A DNA stretch of 48,544 nt. It comes from a virus. Under the pieces are notes generated by a model. The model saw nothing but the letters and a program-made list of their open reading frames with translations, was not told the DNA's origin and did not search any database. Shown one piece after another: positions 1-6,127 of the stretch. Every line of letters begins with the position of its first letter. Positions within the stretch are counted from its first letter, which is position 1. The stretch is taken from positions 1-48,544 of the IMG/VR virus record IMGVR_UViG_3300050138_000418. The stretch is one strand, 5' to 3'. A program made the translations under genes and the position numbers.

Positions 1-127
1 CGGGACAAACATCTCAATAGCGGTTTTCATTTCCGCCACCCAATTTCCTGATCGCTGAACTCACTGACCCCCTTAAACACCATCGTCATCGTCTCGCCCG
101 CCAGCTCATACTCGGCGCGCATCACGA
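1..127. repeat. Terminal direct repeat, left copy (circular overlap)
   Basis: Bases 1-127 are identical to bases 48418-48544 at the other end of the window. The most economical reading is that a circular (or circularly permuted) genome was linearised with a short assembly overlap, because the repeat cuts through two minus-strand genes rather than lying at a natural boundary. A length of 127 is also a common assembly k-mer size. A true 127-bp terminal redundancy of the packaged DNA cannot be excluded. Confidence 0.95.
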
Positions 128-311
128 GCACGCCCAGCCCAGCGACGGGCAACAACCACATGATATCTTTCTTCCGCTCCTCGATAAACGTGCCAGAGTC
201 AGAAGGCTTGTGGTCGGGGCAGTAGTCTACGGTCTTCTCCCACTTCGGCGCATACACATAGGGCTTCGCTTCATACCCATCATGCCGATTATTGCCGAAG
301 GAATGCCCCAT
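27..311 (-). CDS. Hypothetical protein in terminase operon
   Basis: A 94-residue protein of unknown function. The start codon overlaps the stop of the upstream gene (TAATG junction at 311), so the two are probably translationally coupled. Residues about 50-66 form a short hydrophobic stretch (MWLLPVAGLGVLVM), too short and isolated to call a membrane segment firmly. A YCPDHK motif lies at about residue 30. It sits between the small and large terminase genes, a position usually filled by small accessory proteins. Its 3' end lies inside the 127-bp repeat, and the next gene begins in the overlapping ATGA. Confidence 0.75.
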   Translation of the reverse strand: MGHSFGNNRHDGYEAKPYVYAPKWEKTVDYCPDHKPSDSGTFIEERKKDIMWLLPVAGLGVLVMRAEYELAGETMTMVFKGVSEFSDQEIGWRK

Positions 312-541
312 TAGTGCACGAGCTCAGACGAAATCGGCGGCAACTCCGCATAGAACTTCTCAATCACCGGACGCACCAACTCCACATAGCCCAAAGACTT
401 TGCCGACAGAATCGCTCGATACCCCACCGTCAACAGCGCACTAAACACTTCACTGGCCGACGCTTCCTCTGCGTGAGCGGCAATCCCGTCGAGCGCCCCG
501 TTCACCATCTCTTCAATCTTTTCGGTACGAATTTCAGCCAT
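311..541 (-). CDS. Small hypothetical protein after terminase small subunit
   Basis: 76 residues from the ATG at 541, chosen because GAGGGAGA lies six bases upstream; the longer open frame up to 637 has no such site and would overlap the terminase gene by 100 bases. The start overlaps the terminase small subunit stop by 8 bases. The protein begins MAEIRTEKIEEM and is mainly helical and acidic at the N-terminus. I do not recognise a family. Its position inside the packaging operon suggests a packaging or head accessory role, but that is inference only. Confidence 0.75.
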   Translation of the reverse strand: MAEIRTEKIEEMVNGALDGIAAHAEEASASEVFSALLTVGYRAILSAKSLGYVELVRPVIEKFYAELPPISSELVH

Positions 542-1265
542 CTGAGTCTCCCTCGTGAATGGCGGCATCCAGAAACGCCGGGGTGCCTCCGGTGGTGTCG
601 TCGCGGACGGCGGGCGTGGGACCTGCGGGCATTTCAATCTTGACGGCCACGACCGTCTGTTGCACCTGCTGTTGGACCGGCTCCGAGAATTGCTTATATA
701 GGGTGCCTTCGAGCAAGCGATGAGTTGCCTCGTGCTTCACAATCTTCACACCTGGGGGTAACGCCGTATTATCCTCCAGCATTTCCTCCAAATTATCGAG
801 CGCCCGGTTCGTCATCTGGTATTCGAGCCGCTCCCGGGGCGCGTCCAGATTCAGCCAGCCATTCTTCCCCGCCCGATAGATATACCCGCTAATCGACTTG
901 GGGCTAATGTCCAACCCTTTGGCAATCTCCCCATCTTCCATGCCCGCGAGGCGCATGGCCATAATCAGGAGAGCACAGCGGCGAACTTTCGAGTCCGGTG
1001 GCAACCACCACGTTGGCCGTCCCGCTGTGACGAGGGCCTTCAGATCCAAGTCACAGATGGCACAGGACGGTCGATCCGGCGCATTCAATGTCCCACACCG
1101 AGGACACTTATTGCGCTGAGGAATAGGGGAAGGCTCCAGTGTGAGTCCAGTCGTCGCCGGAGGGAGGGACGGCGAGGGGGCAGCAGGCATCTGAACCAGG
1201 GCCGGTCCCAGGATCTGGGGGCGCCCGGGACGCTTTGCGACCTTTTTAGACCGAGACTTCGACAC
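534..1265 (-). CDS. terS: Terminase small subunit (putative)
   Basis: 243 residues from a GTG start preceded by AAGGAGGG six bases upstream. The protein has a basic, Pro-rich N-terminus, a zinc ribbon (C54, C57, C68, C71), then a helix-turn-helix at about residues 104-138 (AMRLAGMEDGEIAKGLDIS) that would bind the packaging site. Its tail (TPAFLDAAI) resembles the C-termini I know from small terminases of related podoviruses. It is the first gene of the late minus-strand block and is separated from terL by three small genes. The role is to recognise viral DNA and start packaging with TerL. The zinc ribbon is unusual for this family, so a transcription regulator with zinc ribbon plus HTH remains possible. 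Confidence 0.7.
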   Translation of the reverse strand: MSKSRSKKVAKRPGRPQILGPALVQMPAAPSPSLPPATTGLTLEPSPIPQRNKCPRCGTLNAPDRPSCAICDLDLKALVTAGRPTWWLPPDSKVRRCALLIMAMRLAGMEDGEIAKGLDISPKSISGYIYRAGKNGWLNLDAPRERLEYQMTNRALDNLEEMLEDNTALPPGVKIVKHEATHRLLEGTLYKQFSEPVQQQVQQTVVAVKIEMPAGPTPAVRDDTTGGTPAFLDAAIHEGDSDG

Positions 1266-1297
1266 TGAAACCCTCCTTCTACCATCTTACCATGAGT

Positions 1298-1314
1298 TGG
1301 CACGGAGATTGCAT
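1298..1314 (+). promoter_or_regulatory. Sigma-54-like -24/-12 element before the 1325-3115 block
   Basis: TGGCAC, five bases, TTGCAT is an exact match to the sigma-54 promoter core. The -12 GC ends at 1312, so transcription would start at about 1324, directly at the ATG of the first gene (1325). That gene has no Shine-Dalgarno sequence, so the transcript could be leaderless. The element lies in the 59-base divergent gap between the terminase small subunit and the small-gene block. Confidence 0.6.
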
Positions 1315-1324
1315 ATTCCCGGGT

Positions 1325-1525
1325 ATGTCGCCCCGCTATGATTTCCGCTGCCCCCAATGTCAGCACAAAACTGTAGACTTGTATCTGCCAACGGGGGAAT
1401 CCGAAGCTCAGATGCGCGCCATCTGGCCCCACTGCACCTATTGTCATGTGGCGTTGGAGAAGTTGCCGGCGGCACCGAACTTCAAGGTGACGGGGTTTAA
1501 CGAAAAGAACGGATATTCTAAATGA
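1325..1525 (+). CDS. FmdB-like zinc ribbon protein
   Basis: 66 residues. It starts MSPRYDFRCPQCQ and has a second cysteine pair (CTYC), followed by the AAPNFKVTGFNEKNGYSK ending typical of the FmdB-family zinc ribbon (putative regulatory protein family). FmdB-like proteins are common in phages, but their function is not settled. I prefer the ATG at 1325 over that at 1292 because the upstream in-frame extension would run through the sigma-54-like element and because family members start just before the first CxxC. It is first in a chain of nine coupled genes. Confidence 0.8.
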   Translation: MSPRYDFRCPQCQHKTVDLYLPTGESEAQMRAIWPHCTYCHVALEKLPAAPNFKVTGFNEKNGYSK

Positions 1526-1749
1526 CCTGCGCGAAAACTAACTCGTCCTTTAAGACGGAATGGCCCGCCATCTTACGCGAAGACGGAAAACGTGTGGAGA
1601 TTATCTGTCCGCACGGAGTTGGTCATCCTGTCAAATCCCTCTCCAATCATTGGGACGAGACTTGGATGGGGGTTCATGGGTGCGACGGATGTTGTTCTTC
1701 AGCAGCATTTGCCCTAGCAGAAATACTTCACCAAAATGACTCTCGATAA
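1522..1749 (+). CDS. Hypothetical protein, Cys/His-rich
   Basis: 75 residues starting at an ATGA overlap with the FmdB-like gene. It contains CPHGVGHP and HGCDGCC, so metal binding is plausible, and the shape (short peptide, paired Cys/His) resembles small phage zinc proteins. No family recognised. The tight overlap on both sides and the lack of any competing frame support it as a real gene. Confidence 0.7.
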   Translation: MTCAKTNSSFKTEWPAILREDGKRVEIICPHGVGHPVKSLSNHWDETWMGVHGCDGCCSSAAFALAEILHQNDSR

Positions 1750-1963
1750 ACGGGTTGTCCTCCTCCGCTTGGATGGCATCCACCAAATTGTCGGCCTTGG
1801 CCCCGTCACCGCTTCCTTCCCGCCCGAACTCAAGTGGGACACGGGGTGGGCGACATTGAAAGTTGAACAACCTCGTTTTGTGGTGTATCAAGAACAGGAG
1901 TTCCCATGTTTGGCAGCCCCGCTCTCAACTCCCCCATCGATAACATTGGACTCCCCGGCATGA
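1736..1963 (+). CDS. Hypothetical protein
   Basis: 75 residues. The ATG overlaps the end of the preceding gene by 14 bases and the 3' end overlaps the next gene by 58 bases. The first 50 residues look like a small beta-rich domain (MTLDKRVVLLRLDGIHQIVGL). The last 20 residues lie in the overlap and are low-complexity. No family recognised. The large 3' overlap makes it less certain than its neighbours. Confidence 0.55.
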   Translation: MTLDKRVVLLRLDGIHQIVGLGPVTASFPPELKWDTGWATLKVEQPRFVVYQEQEFPCLAAPLSTPPSITLDSPA

Positions 1964-2148
1964 CGTGGCATGTCGCCGTCCAATACGTAGACATGAACAA
2001 TGACCCGGGGCACGGCATCGCCCAATTTGAACGTCTCCAAGATGTGTGGTTCTACATTCACGGGATGGCCCAACAGTTTCAACTCGATACGGTTGATATC
2101 CAGCGTATCGGACACCGACAATTTATGGAAAAGGATAGAGTCTCATGA
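1906..2148 (+). CDS. Hypothetical protein
   Basis: 80 residues with a good ribosome site (CAGGAG, five bases before the ATG). It contains an aromatic and acidic central part (MTWHVAVQYVDMNNDPGHG, then DVWFYIHG). Unknown function. It ends in an ATGA overlap with the HNH-like gene. A strong own ribosome site in the middle of a coupled series suggests higher expression than the gene before it. Confidence 0.7.
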   Translation: MFGSPALNSPIDNIGLPGMTWHVAVQYVDMNNDPGHGIAQFERLQDVWFYIHGMAQQFQLDTVDIQRIGHRQFMEKDRVS

Positions 2149-2360
2149 GAGATCGGAAAAGCGATAAGCACATGAAAGTCATCCCGGCTGGCCCGGGTCA
2201 AGTCCGCGATCATTTGGACGAGGACAAAAGCAACAATTCCCCGCTCAACCTCAAAGCCGTGGACCGAGGCGAGCATACCGCCAAGCATAACCGGACCCGA
2301 GAATTGGGGAAGCTCCGCAAGGCCTTGACGATGGTGAATCGGAAGGAACGGTTGTACTAA
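2145..2360 (+). CDS. Short HNH-like protein (C-terminal half of an HNH nuclease)
   Basis: 71 residues. The central motif DHLDEDKSNNSPLNL followed by GEHTAKHN matches the second half of the HNH nuclease motif (H-x-D/N-x-N-K-x-N-N-P-x-N-L ... EH-x-x-x-H). The conserved first histidine pair is present only as DH, and the protein is much shorter than the full HNH nucleases of this genome. Such mini-HNH proteins occur in many phages near terminases. It could be active, a packaging cofactor or a degraded homing nuclease. It starts at an ATGA overlap and ends at a TAATG junction. Confidence 0.65.
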   Translation: MRDRKSDKHMKVIPAGPGQVRDHLDEDKSNNSPLNLKAVDRGEHTAKHNRTRELGKLRKALTMVNRKERLY

Positions 2361-2494
2361 TGTATTTTGAACATGGCCGCTTCTGGGTGCTCTGGTCCCT
2401 CCGTTGTTGGGTGTGGCGCCCGAGTTTCCACTGCACCGGCTGTTGCTATTTTTGGTTTGAGTGGGGCCCGTTTGAGATAGGAGTCGCCCGATGA
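2360..2494 (+). CDS. Trp-rich 44-residue peptide
   Basis: A 44-codon frame joins its neighbours at both ends: a TAATG junction at 2360 and an ATGA overlap at 2491. It would otherwise leave the only gap in the block. The product (MYFEHGRFWVLWSLRCWVW...) has seven tryptophans and four cysteines, including a TGCC pair, and ends EIGVAR. Unknown function; it could be membrane-associated. The exact coupling at both ends is the main evidence for it. Confidence 0.65.
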   Translation: MYFEHGRFWVLWSLRCWVWRPSFHCTGCCYFWFEWGPFEIGVAR

Positions 2495-2757
2495 GTATTC
2501 TTGGCTTAGAGAAAACTCCCGTTGGCCCTATTGGCCGGGGACTTGAACTCCAAGGTCAATCTCGTGCAGGCCGTGCCTTCATTCGCTGGGAATCGCATTT
2601 CGCCTATCTCAACAGTGATGGGCAACCCCAAGAAGATATCTCCGCCCTCATTACCGCCACTGGATGCTTTCCTCCTCAAGAAAAAATGTGGCGCGGCGTC
2701 GAATGGTCACGGCAAGATTTTGACCCGTGCCTTTTCAAAGTGTGGTACCGCCGATGA
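2491..2757 (+). CDS. Hypothetical protein
   Basis: 88 residues, coupled by ATGA overlaps upstream (2491) and downstream (2754). It reads MSILGLEKTPVGPIGRG at the start and ends in an aromatic and basic segment (MWRGVEWSRQDFDP, then KVWYRR). A longer frame at 2522-2821 is rejected because it would break coupling and overlap two genes. No family recognised. Confidence 0.7.
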   Translation: MSILGLEKTPVGPIGRGLELQGQSRAGRAFIRWESHFAYLNSDGQPQEDISALITATGCFPPQEKMWRGVEWSRQDFDPCLFKVWYRR

Positions 2758-2918
2758 TTTCCATTACCCGCCTCCTGGAGTTGAAGAAGGACCTGGACTT
2801 GCTTCGTCAAGAGCGGGCTGAATTTGGCCCCTCGGTCTATTCCACTCTGACACGACATCTGGGCGAATACATCGACATCCTCGAAGACTACTTGCGCATC
2901 CAACAGGGGAGTGCCTAA
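2754..2918 (+). CDS. Small helical hypothetical protein
   Basis: 54 residues from the ATG at 2754 (ATGA overlap); the extension to 2727 would lie wholly inside the previous gene. The sequence is strongly helical with leucine heptads (ITRLLELKKDLDLLRQERAEF, then YIDILEDYL), typical of a short coiled coil that may dimerise. Function unknown. It ends at a TAATG junction. Confidence 0.7.
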   Translation: MISITRLLELKKDLDLLRQERAEFGPSVYSTLTRHLGEYIDILEDYLRIQQGSA

Positions 2919-3115
2919 TGTATCCTGACGTCCTGACCGACGCCTCCACCTCAACCTCGGGCTTTGTGACCCTCCATCCCGGCGAGTTCCACCAATACCG
3001 CGACTGCTGCTACTTCATGGACCTCTACGGCTCAATCTGGTATCTCCAGCCCACCGCTGATCCGGGGATGCCACTCGCCACTCTCCTGCTTGAGAAAAAG
3101 CCTTTTCAATTGTGA
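2918..3115 (+). CDS. Hypothetical protein, last gene of the block
   Basis: 65 residues, starting at a TAATG junction. It contains HPGEFHQYRDCCYFMDLYG and ends EKKPFQL. No family recognised. Immediately after its stop begins the hairpin-rich convergent gap, which probably ends transcription of this block. Confidence 0.7.
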   Translation: MYPDVLTDASTSTSGFVTLHPGEFHQYRDCCYFMDLYGSIWYLQPTADPGMPLATLLLEKKPFQL

Positions 3116-3333
3116 AAAAATTCTACGCACGCTCCCTACGGCCCCTGGTGTGCGTGCTGGCTGAGGGGGTGTCCCCCTACCTTGGTACCAGGATACATTG
3201 GTACGCTGGTACATAGATAACAACATAACAATGTACCAACGTACATGCATACATAGTACTTTGTATTGTAAAGTACTTGGACAAAAGAATAGCGTTACGT
3301 TGATGTCCGTAACGCTACATGAGAGGCAGGTAA
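3116..3333. other. Hairpin-rich convergent intergenic region
   Basis: This 218-base gap separates the ends of the plus block (3115) and minus block (3334) and holds no plausible gene. It contains at least five inverted repeats: GCACGC/GCGTGC (3127-3132 with 3152-3157), AGGGGG/CCCCCT (3164-3178), TGGTACAT/ATGTACCA (3207-3214 with 3231-3238), AGTACTTT/AAAGTACT (3255-3262 with 3270-3277) and TAGCGTTACG/CGTAACGCTA (3290-3299 with 3308-3317). The motif GGTAC or GTAC recurs throughout. A bidirectional terminator is the simplest role; an origin or protein-binding region is also possible. Confidence 0.75.
3290..3317. terminator. Perfect 10-bp stem hairpin, candidate bidirectional terminator
   Basis: TAGCGTTACG and its exact complement CGTAACGCTA flank the eight-base loop TTGATGTC. 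The hairpin lies between two convergent gene blocks, 16 bases before the end of the minus block. No T-run follows on either strand, so it is not a classic intrinsic terminator. Confidence 0.45.
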
Positions 3334-3546
3334 CTAGTCGCGCGGGTCGGGCGGGTCAAGGTCGCGGCGTATCTCCGCTTGCACTAAGCGGAGCGCCGCA
3401 TCAATGGCTTCATCGAGGTTTGCCATGCGTGTCGCAAAACCGCTTCCGATCTTCCACTTCGGCTCATCCGGCAACGCATCTTGCAACGCATTACTCGCGT
3501 CCACGAGTGCCGATTCTACCGCATCAAGCGGATGTTTGTTCGTCAT
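3334..3546 (-). CDS. Small helical hypothetical protein
   Basis: 70 residues from the ATG at 3546; GAGGGG lies at the right distance for this ATG rather than the adjacent one at 3549. It is alpha-helical and Ala/Asp/Leu-rich (DAVESALVDASNALQDALPDE; DEAIDAALRLVQAEIRRDL). It is the last gene of the 14-gene minus block. No family recognised. Confidence 0.65.
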   Translation of the reverse strand: MTNKHPLDAVESALVDASNALQDALPDEPKWKIGSGFATRMANLDEAIDAALRLVQAEIRRDLDPPDPRD

Positions 3547-3743
3547 CATCTCCCCTCAATCTGTTCACGAATATCCGCACAACGCTCCGCATGTTGGCGC
3601 AAGGTTTCCAGCCATTGCGGCGCAATACGGCCAGAAAGCGTTGTTACCAATCGTAACAAATCGGCTTGGGCAACGCGAAGCATCTCACTAATAAAGTCAA
3701 GGTCTTCATCTTTTAGGAGAAACGAGCGTTTGATGGTAGACAT
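3546..3743 (-). CDS. Small helical hypothetical protein
   Basis: 65 residues, starting at a TAAATG junction with the upstream gene and with GGAAAGGAT as a plausible ribosome site. It is predicted helical throughout (DLDFISEMLRVAQADLLRLV; WLETLRQHAERCADIREQ). Its stop overlaps the next start (ATGATGA). Function unknown. Confidence 0.65.
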   Translation of the reverse strand: MSTIKRSFLLKDEDLDFISEMLRVAQADLLRLVTTLSGRIAPQWLETLRQHAERCADIREQIEGR

Positions 3744-4070
3744 TTAGGCATCCTTTCCACCGGGATTGTTGTCGCAGCGATAGCCGACACCGAGCACTAG
3801 AATCCGCTTTTGCTTTTTAGGCGGCACCTCCACTAACCCGCAGGCTTGCAAAAATCGCTGCTCATCAAATCGCGGGTTGTATTCCTTGAAGAGCAGCAGG
3901 AATGCTTCGGCGGTTTGGACGGCACGACCGCGCGGAGTAATAGTATTGGCCCCGTCATTGTAGTCCCAACGTTCTGCCCAATCGGGACTAGAATTGTCCC
4001 AATGTCCCTCTAGAATACTCTTGACGATTTCCGCCGCTCGGATGAAGTGCTGCTTTGAAATGTTCGCCAT
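3744..4070 (-). CDS. Hypothetical protein
   Basis: 108 residues, MANISKQHFIRAAEIVKSILEGHWDN at the start. The pattern of a helical N-terminus, TPRGRAVQTAEAFLLLFKEYNPRFDEQRFLQACGL in the middle and a basic tail (PPKKQKR, then a GYRCDNNPGGKD end) resembles small proteins of many actinobacterial and proteobacterial phages that I know only as conserved hypotheticals. The ribosome site GAGGT precedes the ATG. Confidence 0.75.
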   Translation of the reverse strand: MANISKQHFIRAAEIVKSILEGHWDNSSPDWAERWDYNDGANTITPRGRAVQTAEAFLLLFKEYNPRFDEQRFLQACGLVEVPPKKQKRILVLGVGYRCDNNPGGKDA

Positions 4071-4079
4071 ATTTTACCT

Positions 4080-4292
4080 CTAACTTTCGTAATGATTGGT
4101 TTCACCGGGACGATGGCAATATCCCTCCGCACATAACGCATGCGCCATGCGACCATAGGCACCTTGTAATTGCCACGCGAGGCCCGAGTCGATAAGGTGC
4201 TGGAACAATTCGATAATCTGGTCCTTGTCTAAGGCGCCATTCTCATAGTCGATGATAGCGCCCACATGGTCGTAACGTTTTGATTTAAGCAA
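4080..4292 (-). CDS. Conserved phage hypothetical (DUF7417-like)
   Basis: 70 residues. I place the start at the TTG at 4292, six bases after a perfect AGGAGG; the ATG at 4313 has no ribosome site and lies inside the upstream gene. The core (YENGALDKDQIIELFQHLIDSGLAWQLQGAYGR) matches a family common in phages (I recall it as DUF7417) with unknown function. Overlap with the preceding gene is eight bases. Confidence 0.7.
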   Translation of the reverse strand: MLKSKRYDHVGAIIDYENGALDKDQIIELFQHLIDSGLAWQLQGAYGRMAHALCAEGYCHRPGETNHYES

Positions 4293-4455
4293 GGGTTTCC
4301 TCCTGGGTGACATGCTCAACGCTCACGCGTGTGATACCACTTCGGTGCGCTTCATATTCGAGATTGTTCTGGATTTCATTCGAGATGTATTCCACCGTCG
4401 GCGCATCGATATCACGGCTATCGGTTTCAACGGTCACAAGGAATAAGTGTTTCAT
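4285..4455 (-). CDS. Hypothetical protein, 56 residues
   Basis: A short frame from the ATG at 4455 to the TAA at 4285 fills an otherwise empty gap. It begins MKHLFLVTVETDSRDIDAPT and ends VTQEETLA, a likely beta-alpha-beta fold of the kind seen in small phage proteins. The start follows the upstream gene in a TAACATG junction that recurs twice more in this block, and its last codons contain the AGGAGG used by the next gene. No family recognised. Confidence 0.75.
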   Translation of the reverse strand: MKHLFLVTVETDSRDIDAPTVEYISNEIQNNLEYEAHRSGITRVSVEHVTQEETLA

Positions 4456-4456
4456 G

Positions 4457-4699
4457 TTAGACGCCTTTCAACATGGCTTTAAGCTCCGTCTTGATACGCC
4501 GTGCATCGTCTCCGCGCCACGTTGTCGCATTGCTCAAAAAGTAGAGCACAATAGACTTGGCATCATCGCAACCGTACGATTCATTGATACGGTTGAGCGT
4601 GCTCATGGCTGCTAGATACGGCACTGCCCCAAAATACACCTTAGACCAATGCTGACGAATATCTGCCGCTATTACAGACAACCCGCGTAATTCGCTCAT
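4457..4699 (-). CDS. Conserved phage hypothetical protein
   Basis: 80 residues. The pattern DIRQHWSKVYFGAVPYLAAM ... YGCDDAKSIVLYFLSNATTWRG ... RRIKTELKAMLK is a family I recognise from mycobacteriophages and other phages, where it remains of unknown function. AGGAGA lies eight bases before the ATG, within the end of the upstream gene. Stop and next start form TAACATG. Confidence 0.75.
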   Translation of the reverse strand: MSELRGLSVIAADIRQHWSKVYFGAVPYLAAMSTLNRINESYGCDDAKSIVLYFLSNATTWRGDDARRIKTELKAMLKGV

Positions 4700-4700
4700 G

Positions 4701-4865
4701 TTAGTATTCTCCTATCACTTCCCATTGTTTCCGAAGCTGATATTTGACCGCACGCGGGAATAACCGTTTCCAGGCGTGCCAGATAATAGCTTGGAATGTA
4801 GCGGGCGATTCTGCCACGCTGACCGCTGCTCGCGCATAACATTCAGCAAATACCCGAATTGGCAA
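4701..4865 (-). CDS. Hypothetical protein, 54 residues, TTG start
   Basis: A frame from the TTG at 4865 to the TAA at 4701 reads (M)PIRVFAECYARAAVSVAE and ends RKQWEVIGEY. Its helical, Ala/Arg/Trp-containing composition looks much more protein-like than the competing longer frame (4715-5041), which crosses two genes out of phase. The stop overlaps the TAACATG junction of the next gene and the last codons carry that gene's ribosome site. The TTG start has only a weak upstream site, so the start is uncertain. Confidence 0.6.
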   Translation of the reverse strand: MPIRVFAECYARAAVSVAESPATFQAIIWHAWKRLFPRAVKYQLRKQWEVIGEY

Positions 4866-4872
4866 GCCATTA

Positions 4873-5019
4873 TCAGTCTACTTTCACCGCGTAAATTTCG
4901 CCAAGATAACGGTGATAAGGTTTTGGCGTTTTGTGAATTGCTATTTGCATTGTTCGGGCTTCCACGGTCGCAATACAGCGACCTTCCGGCGACCAGTAGA
5001 GATACCACCAAGTAAGCAT
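4873..5019 (-). CDS. Hypothetical protein, 48 residues
   Basis: Begins MLTWWYLYWSPEGRCIATVEA and ends YLGEIYAVKVD. The ATG at 5019 is preceded by GAGGAGAT at seven bases and overlaps the stop of the membrane peptide gene (TGATG). The beta-rich sequence with a WSPEGR turn resembles small phage proteins that respond to host factors, but I cannot name a family. Confidence 0.75.
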   Translation of the reverse strand: MLTWWYLYWSPEGRCIATVEARTMQIAIHKTPKPYHRYLGEIYAVKVD

Positions 5020-5129
5020 CAAAATATCTCCTCAATGACATCCGTGATAAACCACACCGTAGACAAATACAACCCTGCCCACACCGCGCGCCACAGAAAA
5101 TACACCACAGCGTTTGTTAGCAGTTTCAT
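5019..5129 (-). CDS. 36-residue membrane peptide
   Basis: Frame from ATG 5129 to TGA 5019. The product (MKLLTNAVVYFLWRAVWAGL...) is one continuous hydrophobic helix rich in aromatic residues followed by an acidic end (DVIEEIF), so it probably inserts in the inner membrane. It overlaps both the upstream zinc-ribbon gene (ATGA) and the downstream gene (TGATG). Its C-terminal codons contain the GAGGAG of the next gene. Confidence 0.65.
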   Translation of the reverse strand: MKLLTNAVVYFLWRAVWAGLYLSTVWFITDVIEEIF

Positions 5130-5248
5130 TTAAGCGCCCATCCTGTCGTTTGATGTCCACACCGCGAGCAGACAAGTGATAGCTTATCCTTTTCATAAAA
5201 CCGGATGTATTCATGCCGACAGAATAGACGCAAGATTCTGGTCAACAT
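5126..5248 (-). CDS. 40-residue zinc-binding phage protein
   Basis: Frame from ATG 5248 to TGA 5126. It reads MLTRILRLFCRHEYIRFYEK and then CSRCGHQTTGWALK. The CRH...CxxCG...PGW/TGW pattern is a small conserved phage family that I recognise by sight, probably a zinc finger (C-H and C-C ligands). It follows the upstream gene in a TAACATG junction and ends in an ATGA overlap. The longer frame in another phase (5032-5214) is rejected because it disrupts both couplings. Confidence 0.75.
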   Translation of the reverse strand: MLTRILRLFCRHEYIRFYEKDKLSLVCSRCGHQTTGWALK

Positions 5249-5249
5249 G

Positions 5250-5597
5250 TTAAACATCCAATCGGGAAACCGGCGCCCACGTCACCAGCACACTCGACTG
5301 ATGATTCTGGACCTTAATATCACCGGCCAAGTGGATGATAGACTGCAGGTCGTTTGATGTGGCGAGGATTTCGATAACTGCGCCAGCTTCCACTTTGCCT
5401 AACCATAGACCCGAACCATACAGAATGGTTGCGCCTGAAAAGTAGCGGGAAATGAGCACCAGCAAGCCGGGTCTATCCTCCGTATATAGCCGATAGACAA
5501 TCGCCGTGTTCAATGCCTTGCGTTCTTGTTCTCGCGCGAGAATGGCGCTATCCCATGCGCCAGGACCGATGCCGGGAATTGTTTGATTAGTGTTCAT
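5250..5597 (-). CDS. Hypothetical protein
   Basis: 115 residues beginning MNTNQTIPGIGPGAWDSAI. The second half is beta-rich (GAVIEILATSNDLQSIIHLAGDI, then SSVLVTWAPVSRLDV). AAAGGAT precedes the ATG. No family recognised. It is the second-largest gene of the early minus block. Confidence 0.7.
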   Translation of the reverse strand: MNTNQTIPGIGPGAWDSAILAREQERKALNTAIVYRLYTEDRPGLLVLISRYFSGATILYGSGLWLGKVEAGAVIEILATSNDLQSIIHLAGDIKVQNHQSSVLVTWAPVSRLDV

Positions 5598-5603
5598 CGT
5601 ATT

Positions 5604-5657
5604 CTATCCTTTGATAATGAGACGTTTACCGTCAATGACGATGGTATTGTCAAACAT
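5604..5657 (-). CDS. Possible 17-residue peptide
   Basis: A very short frame (MFDNTIVIDGKRLIIKG) has a strong ribosome site (AGGGAGAA, seven bases before the ATG) and fills the gap between two genes. Its last codons provide the AAAGGAT used by the next gene. It could be a real micropeptide or simply a translated leader that couples the flanking genes. Confidence 0.35.
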   Translation of the reverse strand: MFDNTIVIDGKRLIIKG

Positions 5658-5660
5658 TGG

Positions 5661-5768
5661 CTAATTCTCCCTAACTGTGGATAGCAGATACCACGCAAAA
5701 CCGAGACTCCCGAATACGACGATAAAACCTAAGGCGATGAGAGCAACATCGAATACGGTCGTATTCAT
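5661..5768 (-). CDS. 35-residue single-pass membrane peptide
   Basis: Frame from ATG 5768 (ATGA overlap with the upstream gene) to TAG 5661. The product starts MNTTVFDVALIALGFIVVFG and continues as a hydrophobic helix to about residue 29, with a short charged end (STVREN). Probably an inner-membrane peptide. GAAGGGGAAG lies upstream as ribosome site. Confidence 0.65.
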   Translation of the reverse strand: MNTTVFDVALIALGFIVVFGSLGFAWYLLSTVREN

Positions 5769-5959
5769 TTCCCGTCTTCCCCTTCATGGATGGCGCGTTG
5801 TTCACACAGGACATCACAGTAATAGTCTGTCGGGTCCGTTGGCAGGGGTTGGCCGCAGAATCGGCACACTGGATAATCAGGTTCCGCGCCATCATCGGAG
5901 ATACCGTCACAATAGCGTGGGTCAGTGCCTGGGTCGCGGTAATCGTATTTTGAACTCAT
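5765..5959 (-). CDS. Small zinc-finger-like protein, first gene of minus early block
   Basis: 64 residues from the ATG at 5959. The N-terminus is acidic (SSKYDYRDPGTDPRYCDGI), followed by CRFCGQPLP and YYCDVLC, which form a likely zinc ribbon related to those that end in a cytidine-rich C-x2-C...C-x3-C pair. The start was chosen because the longer frame to 6031 runs through the promoter region. No Shine-Dalgarno is visible; a sigma-54-like element ends 14 bases upstream, so the message may be leaderless. Confidence 0.75.
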   Translation of the reverse strand: MSSKYDYRDPGTDPRYCDGISDDGAEPDYPVCRFCGQPLPTDPTDYYCDVLCEQRAIHEGEDGK

Positions 5960-5972
5960 GCCATACCATATA

Positions 5973-5987
5973 GCAAATGATGGTCCA
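5973..5987 (-). promoter_or_regulatory. Sigma-54-like element (weak), minus early block
   Basis: On the minus strand TGGACC, five bases, TTGCTA keeps the essential GG and GC at ten-base spacing but differs from TGGCAC at two positions. The -12 C is 14 bases upstream of the ATG at 5959, the same geometry as the better matches elsewhere. Confidence 0.4.
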
Positions 5988-6101
5988 ACGTGCCAATCGT
6001 TTAGAATCAACAACATGCAGCCATCTACCATTTGGAATTGTGTTCCATTCTGTCAAAACGAGACACGATTATGGAACATGTGCCGTTCTGTTACACAAAG
6101 T

Positions 6102-6115
6102 AGACAGCACTGTCT
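6102..6115. promoter_or_regulatory. Palindromic operator-like site
   Basis: AGACAG-CA-CTGTCT is a perfect 14-base palindrome in the divergent control region, about 13 bases upstream of the sigma-54-like pair. It looks like a binding site for a dimeric regulator; no regulator gene is identified. Confidence 0.45.
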
Positions 6116-6127
6116 CGAAATAGGACA

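Noticed and set aside
2522-2821. 99-codon plus-strand frame
   Set aside because: It overlaps two coupled genes in another phase and has no ribosome site.
4715-5041. 108-codon minus-strand frame in the early block
   Set aside because: It crosses the two better-supported short genes at 4873 and 4701, breaks the coupling pattern and has a composition unlike protein.
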